From the NCBI GenBank assembly GCA_031373695.1, contig JANMNC010000164.1, positions 1 to 20,341 of the forward strand: a stretch of DNA of 20,341 bases. The letters are read 5' to 3'. Both the position numbers and the translations under genes were made by a program. The DNA is from Methylotenera_A sp031373695 (GTDB lineage Bacteria; Pseudomonadota; Gammaproteobacteria; Burkholderiales; Methylophilaceae). This document shows positions 14,226-20,341 of this stretch, piece by piece (within the stretch, counting starts at the first letter, position 1; each line of letters opens with the position of its first letter). The notes beneath the pieces are model-generated. The model did no database searches. It saw only the letters and a program-made list of their open reading frames with translations, and was not told where the DNA came from.

Positions 14226-15431
14226 TTATAGTTTCATTTTACTAAACGAATCGTACACAGGGCCCAGCACCGATATCATAATAAACGCTAAAATTAGCCC
14301 CAAAATTACCGTTAAAGCAGGCTCTAATAACTTAAGCATTTTTTGCATTAACTCGTTAACGTCTCTATCGTAAAAATAGCTAATATTGAGTAGCGATTTA
14401 TCGAGCGCGCCAGTAGTTTCACCCACTTTAATCATACGCACCACCATTGGTGGAAACAAGCCTGCATTGTGAAAGCTCTCAGACATGCTATCACCCGCAT
14501 TAATTTGTGCATGAGCACGGCTTAATGCATCGGCCACCACGCGGTTACCCACAATTTTTTCGCATGTTTTAATGGCCTGCAAAATAGGTATGCCAGTTTG
14601 GTACATCAGTGCAAAATAACGCGCAAAACGCGCCATTATAATTTTTTGTAAAATTTCACCCGTTATAGGCAAATTAAGTTTTATGTAGTCAAACTTATAA
14701 CGCGCCTCTGGGCTTTGTTTAATAAGCGTTGCCAAACCCACAAACAGCACAATTGGCAACGTAAAAATTAGCCACCAATATTTTACAAAAGCGTTTGATA
14801 TGAAGATTAGTATCCTAGTATTTAGCGGCAGCACTTGGCCAAGGCTACTTAAAAATTTAACCATTTCTGGCACTAAATACACCATTAAAAAGGTTACTGC
14901 CGCCATTACTACTACAAATACAAATAAGGGGTAAGCTAGCAGACGCTTGGTTTGGCTAAGCAACTCATCTTGCCACTTAAGCGTGTTAGATAAATTATCA
15001 AATACCGTTGGTAATTGGCCCGTTTGCTCACCTGCACCAACTAAATTTACAAATACTTCATCAAATACATCGGGGTGTTCTGCTAGCGCTTGGCTTAGCA
15101 TTTTGCCACCTTCTACCTCGCCCGCAATCGCACCTAGTACTTTTTGAAAATAAGGGTTTGTGGTGCTTTCGCGCAAATCGTTTAAGCCTTCTAAAATTGG
15201 CACACCTGCACTACTAAGCTGTTCTAGCTGAAAGCAAAACATGACTAAATCACGATTGCTTACTTTTTTATTGGTAAATGTTTTATTAGATTTTTCACTC
15301 GCTTTAAACGTAATTAAATCTAAACCCATGCGTTCTAAACGCAGCTCTAAATCAACCTCGTTAAGCGCGTCTATTTGGCCTTGCGCACGCTTGCCAGTTT
15401 GATCGATTGCTTGATAATTAAAGGTTGCCAC
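14226..15431 (-). CDS. mshG: Type IV pilus/T2SS inner-membrane platform protein
   Basis: The protein has 401 residues, standard for GspF/PilC/MshG. It carries the two T2SSF repeats: FCFQLEQLSSAGVPILEGL (65-83) and GEQTGQLP (134-141) in the first, ARYFALMYQTGIPILQAI (about 270-287) and VGETTGALD (336-344) in the second. Membrane helices lie at about 165-188, 213-236 and 371-392. The platform sits in the inner membrane and couples to the MshE ATPase. The frame begins with GTG at 15429-15431 (read as Met), giving the typical MATFNYQA N-terminus; no Shine-Dalgarno is visible. It follows mshE by 29 bases. Confidence 0.93.
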   Translation of the reverse strand: MATFNYQAIDQTGKRAQGQIDALNEVDLELRLERMGLDLITFKASEKSNKTFTNKKVSNRDLVMFCFQLEQLSSAGVPILEGLNDLRESTTNPYFQKVLGAIAGEVEGGKMLSQALAEHPDVFDEVFVNLVGAGEQTGQLPTVFDNLSNTLKWQDELLSQTKRLLAYPLFVFVVVMAAVTFLMVYLVPEMVKFLSSLGQVLPLNTRILIFISNAFVKYWWLIFTLPIVLFVGLATLIKQSPEARYKFDYIKLNLPITGEILQKIIMARFARYFALMYQTGIPILQAIKTCEKIVGNRVVADALSRAHAQINAGDSMSESFHNAGLFPPMVVRMIKVGETTGALDKSLLNISYFYDRDVNELMQKMLKLLEPALTVILGLILAFIMISVLGPVYDSFSKMKL

Positions 15432-15460
15432 AGTTAAAAATATACCTAAATTCTGTTAGC

Positions 15461-17167
15461 TTAATGGTACAGTTTTGCGGTTAAATCAATCACACGCATC
15501 ACTTCGTCTATGCTGGTATAGCCTTCTAAAATGCGGCGAATACCGTCATCTGCCAGCGTGGTAAAGCCTTTCTCTATTGCTACTTTGCGTAGTTCGTCAA
15601 AATGTGCGCGGCGGGCAATCAGCGAATCCATATCGCTATCAATACGCAACAACTCTAAAATAGCCATACGGCCACGGTAACCTGTTTGGTTGCAGCGTTT
15701 GCAGCCTTTATGTTTGTATATTTGAATCGCCTCATTACGTTTTACGCCTAAAATTTTGCGTTCTTCATCCGATGGTTTAACTGGCTCTTTACACTGCGGG
15801 CAAAGCACACGCACTAAACGCTGCGCAACTATGCCAATAATATTGCCCGCCATAATATCGGGCGATATACCAATATCGGTTAACCTTGGAAAAGCCCCTA
15901 GAGCAGAGTTAGTGTGCAAGGTACTAAATACCTGATGGCCTGTCATCGCTGCACGAAAAGCCATAGTTGCGGTATCTTGGTCACGAATTTCACCCACTAA
16001 AATAATATCGGGATCTTGCCGCATAATCGATCGAATACCGTTGGCAAAATCTACCTTATTTACCTCAGCCACAGAAGTTTGGCGCATCATGGTGACTGGA
16101 TATTCTACTGGGTCTTCCAGCGTCATAATATTTACGGTTTCGTCATTTAAGTGTGATAACAATGAATACAGTGTAGTGGTTTTACCGCTACCTGTTGGCC
16201 CTGTCACAATCAAAATGCCCTCTGGTCGCGTCATCATCATTTTTAGCTGCGCTAATGTAGTGGCACGCAGGCCCATACGCTCTAGCGGAATAATCGACTT
16301 TTCGCGATCTAACACGCGCAATACGATATTTTCGCCATGAATAGTGGGGTGAGTAGACACCCTAAAATCAATGGGGCGGCCACATAAATTCATGTTTAAT
16401 CTGCCATCTTGCGGCGAGCGTGTTTCGGCAATATCCATACCGCTTATTACTTTTAAGCGCACCGCAACCCCAGGCCAATAAGTTTTATGCAAGCTACGCA
16501 CTTGTTGCAACACACCGTCAATACGATACCTAATGCGTAAAAAAGCAAATTCTGGCTCAAAGTGAATATCTGATACGCCACGTTTTACCGCATCCATTAA
16601 TAACGCACCTACCAGCCGTACTACAGGTTGCGTATATTCGTTACCATCGGCAGTTAAACTTTGGTAATCAATTTCACCGGTTTCTATCTCACGTAAAATG
16701 CCATCAACCGAAAGCTCATAACCGTAAAACTGATCAATATGTTCTTCTAGTTGTGCCTCTGCCGCTAACACGGGCTTAAGCTGAATTTGCCCACCCAACA
16801 TTGCGCGTAGCTGGTCTAGTGCCACCACGTTAAACATATCGGCCATGGCTACAATCATGGTTTTAGTAGCGTCTTCGTAAGCCACAGGCAATAGATGATA
16901 GCGCCGTGAAAAATCTTCTGGAACCATGCTTAGCGCATCAACATCGGCTACCACAGTACTTAAATCGATACTTTCTTGGCCAATGGTGTGTGCCACCAAA
17001 TCACGCACCATGCTTTCACTTACAAAGCCCAGACGCACTAGCTGACGGCCTAGCGGGATATTATTTTGTTCTTGCTCAATTAAAGCAATGCGCAGCTGAT
17101 CCTGAGTGATCAGGCCTTGCTGAATCATAAGCTCGCCTAGGCGCAGTTTGCGACGCTGTTCTGCCAT
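15461..17167 (-). CDS. mshE: MSHA-type pilus extension ATPase with MshEN domain
   Basis: The protein has 568 residues. The N-terminal MshEN domain contains a 24-residue motif from Arg9 to Gln32 (RLGELMIQQGLI then QDQLRIALIEQ), a five-residue spacer, and a second motif from Pro38 (PLGRQLVRLGFV, then LV). MshEN binds cyclic-di-GMP in Vibrio MshE. The T2SSE ATPase domain has Walker A GPTGSGKTT at 323-331, the Asp box LEDPVEY (350-356), Walker B DIILVGEIRD (387-396) and the His box STLHTNSA (415-422). A zinc site is formed by CPQC (456-459) and CKRC (489-492). It powers pilus polymerisation at the inner membrane with MshG. ATG at 17165-17167 has GAG about 8 bases upstream. PilB and GspE are close relatives; neighbours favour MshE. 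Confidence 0.95.
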   Translation of the reverse strand: MAEQRRKLRLGELMIQQGLITQDQLRIALIEQEQNNIPLGRQLVRLGFVSESMVRDLVAHTIGQESIDLSTVVADVDALSMVPEDFSRRYHLLPVAYEDATKTMIVAMADMFNVVALDQLRAMLGGQIQLKPVLAAEAQLEEHIDQFYGYELSVDGILREIETGEIDYQSLTADGNEYTQPVVRLVGALLMDAVKRGVSDIHFEPEFAFLRIRYRIDGVLQQVRSLHKTYWPGVAVRLKVISGMDIAETRSPQDGRLNMNLCGRPIDFRVSTHPTIHGENIVLRVLDREKSIIPLERMGLRATTLAQLKMMMTRPEGILIVTGPTGSGKTTTLYSLLSHLNDETVNIMTLEDPVEYPVTMMRQTSVAEVNKVDFANGIRSIMRQDPDIILVGEIRDQDTATMAFRAAMTGHQVFSTLHTNSALGAFPRLTDIGISPDIMAGNIIGIVAQRLVRVLCPQCKEPVKPSDEERKILGVKRNEAIQIYKHKGCKRCNQTGYRGRMAILELLRIDSDMDSLIARRAHFDELRKVAIEKGFTTLADDGIRRILEGYTSIDEVMRVIDLTAKLYH

Positions 17168-17241
17168 TTTTATAACTCTAACTTTTTTAAATTAATCATT
17201 TTAGCGTTGTGCCGTTTTCTTATTTTTAAATTGTTTTGTAA

Positions 17242-18741
17242 TTAATTTATAGCTGCTATACGCGCTTCTAATGTGGCTTTATCAATATTGCTATTGCCTG
17301 ACTGCGCCAGCGCTAAAGCCTGTTGGTAATATGGTAGTGCTAATTTTGGCTTACCCATTTGGTCTAAACTCACGGCCAAGTTAAGTGCATTATCGGCACT
17401 GGCATTTAGGCGATACGCATCAAAATACGCTTGCTGCGCAGCAGGCCATTGGTTAGCTTCAGCATAAAAATTACCCAGTGATGCATGCAAATTGGCATCA
17501 TTTGGCTGCTTAGCCAGCATGTTTTTTATGCGGCTTTCGGTGCTGGCAACGTCGTTTTGCGGCTGGCTATCTAAAATAGACGTCATCGCAATACTGTTTT
17601 TGGGCTCCACTTCTAACACTTTTGCATACCAGCCATTAGCATCTGCTAGGCGGCCTTGCCGCTGTGCAATCGCACCCAAACCTAACAGCGCATCTACATT
17701 ACGCACATCGCGCTGTAATACTTGCTTATACAACTTAAGCGCCTGCGCATCTTTGCCAGCGTTATAAGCCTCAAATGCACCCATTAAAATAGGGTTAATA
17801 CTATTTTGCGATTGGCTTTTGGTTACGTTTATAGATGCACTTTGAGACGCAATTGATTGTGTGTCCATATTAATTATGGCATTTCTTTTGCGTTGGCTAG
17901 CTTTCTGCTCATTACTATTTTTAACGAGCTTAGTTTCTTGTAAAGCCTCGTCCATTTCTTCCATATTTTCAACGGCTGCATTTTCATTTACTACAGTTTC
18001 ACCGTTACTTAAAGCCGTGCTGGGCAGTTTTTTGGCTGGCCTTAGTTGTCTGTCCGCCATCTGCAAAGGCTCTGCAGTTTCAAATGTAGATTCAAGCTTA
18101 GGTGCAGTTTTAGCATCGGGCGTTTTTAGCGGCTCTCTAGGCCGCGCTGGTGTTGCCTCTACAGGCATCGTATCTGATGACACTATATTTTCTGCTGTTT
18201 CAACGAGGGCAATTGCTTGTGTATTTACTGCTGGTGGCAAGCGTTTTACTATTGCCACATCGGGCGTGTTATCAATATATTGATAAAAATAAGCACCCAT
18301 GGCCAATAAAGCCAATAAGCCAGCACCCGCAATTAAAGCAATCATTGTGTTTGGGTTGTTTGCCTCGATACGTTTAGCAGTGAATACGTTAGCCGCGCTT
18401 TGTGCATTGGCTCTACTGCTTATGGCATTAACTGGGGCTGAGACAGGCTTATTTGCAATCACTGGCTCAGGCATTAAATTAGCTTGTGGGTTTAATTCTT
18501 GAGTAGCTGCAGTTTGAGTGTTTAAGGTTTCAACGCTTAATACTTTAGGGCTTAATTCAAGCGCTAAATCGGCAATGTTTGTGGTTTTTATAGCAGCAGG
18601 TTTGCGCTTAACGCCAGTGCTAGCTTGCTGCAAATCAACTTGCGACTGCTCTAGCGGGTTGTTGCTATTTTGTGCTTGTTTAGCTTTAGCAAGCTGGGCT
18701 TGTTCTTGGGCTTTGTCTAGCGCTTTTATGAGTAAGCTCAT
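17242..18741 (-). CDS. mshN: MshN-like membrane-anchored TPR protein
   Basis: The protein has 499 residues. The N-terminus MSLLIKALDKAQEQAQ resembles the MshN opening MSLINKML. A disordered, Ala/Gln-rich cytoplasmic region (20-130) precedes one membrane helix (about 133-156), then a long Pro/Ala/Glu-rich periplasmic linker to about 315. C-terminal TPR-like helices occupy about 316-480 (LMGAFEAYNAGKDAQALKLY; ALLGLGAIAQRQGRLADA; LHASLGNFYAEANQWPAA; NLAVSLDQMGKPKLALPYY). TPR proteins of this kind help secretin or pilus assembly. The gene lies 31 bases after mshL and 74 before mshE. The mshM ATPase gene that sits between L and N in Vibrio is absent here. The low-complexity linker also explains several open frames on the other strand. 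Confidence 0.78.
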   Translation of the reverse strand: MSLLIKALDKAQEQAQLAKAKQAQNSNNPLEQSQVDLQQASTGVKRKPAAIKTTNIADLALELSPKVLSVETLNTQTAATQELNPQANLMPEPVIANKPVSAPVNAISSRANAQSAANVFTAKRIEANNPNTMIALIAGAGLLALLAMGAYFYQYIDNTPDVAIVKRLPPAVNTQAIALVETAENIVSSDTMPVEATPARPREPLKTPDAKTAPKLESTFETAEPLQMADRQLRPAKKLPSTALSNGETVVNENAAVENMEEMDEALQETKLVKNSNEQKASQRKRNAIINMDTQSIASQSASINVTKSQSQNSINPILMGAFEAYNAGKDAQALKLYKQVLQRDVRNVDALLGLGAIAQRQGRLADANGWYAKVLEVEPKNSIAMTSILDSQPQNDVASTESRIKNMLAKQPNDANLHASLGNFYAEANQWPAAQQAYFDAYRLNASADNALNLAVSLDQMGKPKLALPYYQQALALAQSGNSNIDKATLEARIAAIN

Positions 18742-18772
18742 GGTTCAATATACCAGCCAATCTGCCTACAAA

Positions 18773-20341
18773 TCAATTCGCTTCTTCAAGCGCATTTTGT
18801 AATTGTTGTGCTGGTAAATACCGCTTATAGGCTTGAAGCTCATCACTTTCTAAGCTAGCGTTAGTAATTACTGTTGGGCGCAGAAATATTACCAGCTCGG
18901 TTTTGCGGTTTGCATCATCACGCCCTGTAAATACTTTCCCAACCCCTGGAATCTCAGACAAACCAGGCACTTTGTCTGAATTACGTTGAATTTCATCTTG
19001 CATTAAACCACCTAATATTGCTGTGTTGCCGCTATTCACTTGTAGTATAGACTCCATTTCACGCACTTGAATTTGCGGAATTTGGCTTGGGATAACAAGT
19101 GCGCCATTAGCGCCGTTAAGCTGTGGGTTTGGGTCGCGTACAAAGCTTAATACGCGCGAAATAGTTGGGCGCACATTGATATTAACCATACTGGTTTCGT
19201 TAATTTGCGGTGTCACGCTCATCACTACTCCTACAGGCACAGTATTTGGTGTTGTAGTCACTGTTGATAAAATACCCCCGCCCACTGCGCCCTGCGATTG
19301 CTGGGCTTGCACGGTGAAATACACTAAGTTATCGACTACTTTTAAAATAGCCGTTTGATTGTTAAGCACCATGAGTTTTGGGCTAGAAATTACTTTAGTA
19401 TCGCCAAACTGTTTTAACAAAGTAACTGAAGCCAAAATATTACCCAGCGAACTGACTGGGTTTAAATATCCAACAGCAAATCCTGCACCTGTAGTTGGGT
19501 CGATAGTTGGGCCCAGCGATTGTTGAAAAGTAAAACCGCTGCTATTAGCATTGTTGCCAAAACGGCTCCAATCGATACCTGCTTGAAAGCTGTCATTTAA
19601 GCGCACCTCTACAATAGTAGCCTCAATTAATACTTGGCGCTTGGCACTACCCATCACTCGATCAATAAACTCTTGCACTTTTTCGTGCTGTTTATTGGTG
19701 GCGCGTACGCTAATGACGCCTGTTTCGGCATTAGCAATAACATTGGCGGCAAAATACGTTTTATATTCGTTTTTTTCACGCTCGCGTGCTTCTTTGGCTT
19801 TTGCACTATCAGACTGCGCGTTGTTGGTAGCACTTGCTGCGTTACTTACATTGCCATTTTGACTCTCAGCTTCGTATTCAGCTTGGCTTTCGGTGCCAAT
19901 TCGCGAAACCAAAACTTCTTTATCGGTTTCTGCTAACAACTCTTTGATGTTAATAATTAACGATTCCCACAAGTGGTTTTTTGACGTGCTTTCTACCGAA
20001 GTGCGCGAGCTGTTATTAGCGCCATTACCAGATGTACTAGTTGTGGCAGAGCTACCAGCCGCGCCAGTGCTTGCGCTCTGGCCTGTGCTAGAAATCTCTG
20101 CTGCCGCACCAATAAAACCCTTTGTGTCGCGATTCATATTCACATAATCTACTTTGTAAATACGTAACACTGGCTGATCTGGCGCAATGTACAGCACATT
20201 ACCTTCCATTTTGTAGGTTAAATCTACCTGCCTAGCTAAACGCTCTAAAATGGCTGGCAAGGTTTGATCAACCGCGTTTAGTGTGGCGCGGCCTTGTATA
20301 CTTGGGTGAATATCAATATTGAGTTTGCTTTCACGTGCTAG
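18773..20341 (-). CDS. mshL: MSHA-type outer-membrane secretin, C-terminal portion (runs off the right edge)
   Basis: The frame stays open to the last base, giving 522 visible residues; the first 27 codons before a TTG at 20258-20260 read as part of an N0/STN-type domain (HPSIQGRATLNAVDQTLP, then LARQVDLTY). The true start and signal peptide are therefore outside the window and the TTG is not a start. RIYKVDYVNMNRDTKG continues the MshL pattern. Two hydrophilic insertions follow, a Ser/Thr/Gly-rich one and a charged Glu/Lys/Asn one. The C-terminal secretin domain is clear: LIEATIVEVRLNDSFQAGIDW, quoted as LIEATIVEV and FQAGIDW, then KVISSPKLMVLNNQ, VGVVMSVTPQI, GNTAILGGLMQDE and the secretin lock VPGLSEIPGVGKVF. 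It should form a multimeric outer-membrane pore. PilQ and GspD are alternatives; neighbours favour MshL. Confidence 0.93.
   Translation of the reverse strand, partial: LARESKLNIDIHPSIQGRATLNAVDQTLPAILERLARQVDLTYKMEGNVLYIAPDQPVLRIYKVDYVNMNRDTKGFIGAAAEISSTGQSASTGAAGSSATTSTSGNGANNSSRTSVESTSKNHLWESLIINIKELLAETDKEVLVSRIGTESQAEYEAESQNGNVSNAASATNNAQSDSAKAKEAREREKNEYKTYFAANVIANAETGVISVRATNKQHEKVQEFIDRVMGSAKRQVLIEATIVEVRLNDSFQAGIDWSRFGNNANSSGFTFQQSLGPTIDPTTGAGFAVGYLNPVSSLGNILASVTLLKQFGDTKVISSPKLMVLNNQTAILKVVDNLVYFTVQAQQSQGAVGGGILSTVTTTPNTVPVGVVMSVTPQINETSMVNINVRPTISRVLSFVRDPNPQLNGANGALVIPSQIPQIQVREMESILQVNSGNTAILGGLMQDEIQRNSDKVPGLSEIPGVGKVFTGRDDANRKTELVIFLRPTVITNASLESDELQAYKRYLPAQQLQNALEEAN

Noticed and set aside
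16041..16340. Plus-strand open frame of 99 codons opposite mshE
   Set aside because: It lies across the Walker A region of mshE, has no domain, and is a shadow of that strongly conserved frame.
17861..18283. Plus-strand open frame of 140 codons opposite the mshN gene
   Set aside because: It mirrors the low-complexity linker of the minus-strand TPR gene, has no Shine-Dalgarno or recognisable domain, and the minus frame has clear family features.
20258..20260. TTG as the start of the secretin gene
   Set aside because: The same frame is open to the window edge and encodes conserved N-domain sequence, so the gene is only cut by the edge.
1..20341. Mobile element, CRISPR array or tRNA
   Set aside because: I saw no transposase or integrase frame, no regularly spaced direct repeats and no cloverleaf or CCA-adjacent structure; gaps between genes are all short.

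Overview
The window looks like a stretch of chromosome from a Gram-negative proteobacterium. A betaproteobacterium of the Methylophilaceae type (Methylotenera-like) seems most likely. That placement rests on AT-rich coding sequence, short or overlapping gene junctions, and an MSHA-type type IV pilus locus with a proteobacterial gene set. I could not run a search, so it is an inference. There is no transposase, integrase, tRNA, rRNA or CRISPR array. All genes lie on the minus strand except the nfeD/qmcA pair, and no gap without a gene is longer than about 100 bases.

Block A (1-521, minus) is the 5' third-to-half-megadalton-free fragment of valS only: the N-terminal 173 codons of valyl-tRNA synthetase with the HxGH motif.

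Block B (602-6710, minus) is a tightly packed five-gene cluster. In transcription order it encodes: a cryptochrome/photolyase-family flavoprotein with an unusual FAD-pocket motif and a basic C-terminal tail; a second photolyase-family protein, joined to the first by a TAATG overlap, whose FAD-binding domain comes first and whose degenerate Rossmann-like domain comes last, and which carries four cysteines in a pattern like the iron-sulfur bacterial photolyases; a LemA protein; and two paralogous membrane proteins that combine a GIDE/MULAN-type (BAM) domain with a canonical EF-hand calcium loop. The longer of these two adds an unrecognised C-terminal domain of about 240 residues. Blue-light or DNA-repair flavoproteins placed beside a LemA/GIDE/EF-hand membrane module are the most unusual content here.

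Block C (6806-8159, plus) is an NfeD-like / stomatin (QmcA) pair, a standard two-gene membrane-quality-control module. It diverges from block B across a 95-base intergenic region that contains a small inverted repeat. Downstream, between convergent genes, is a strong GC-rich hairpin whose flanks (GATTGC...GCAATGAC) resemble dispersed palindromic repeats.

Block D (8242-20341, minus) is an MSHA-like type IV pilus assembly operon. In transcription order it holds the secretin MshL (5' end outside the window), a TPR protein like MshN, the MshE ATPase with an MshEN cyclic-di-GMP-binding motif, the inner-membrane platform MshG, an MshI-like PilM/PilN protein, MshJ (PilO-like), a MshK/PilP-like periplasmic protein, a 550-residue cysteine-rich GspK/PilX-like minor pseudopilin, a type IV pilin-like protein with GFTLVE, and finally moeB, which starts 9 bases after the last pilin stop. 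Compared with the Vibrio order as I remember it, I-J-K have moved downstream of E-G, no mshM lies between L and N, and no major pilin is seen inside the window. The proteins together form an outer-membrane pore (L), alignment complex (I, J, K), cytoplasmic motor and platform (E, G) and pilus-tip subunits.
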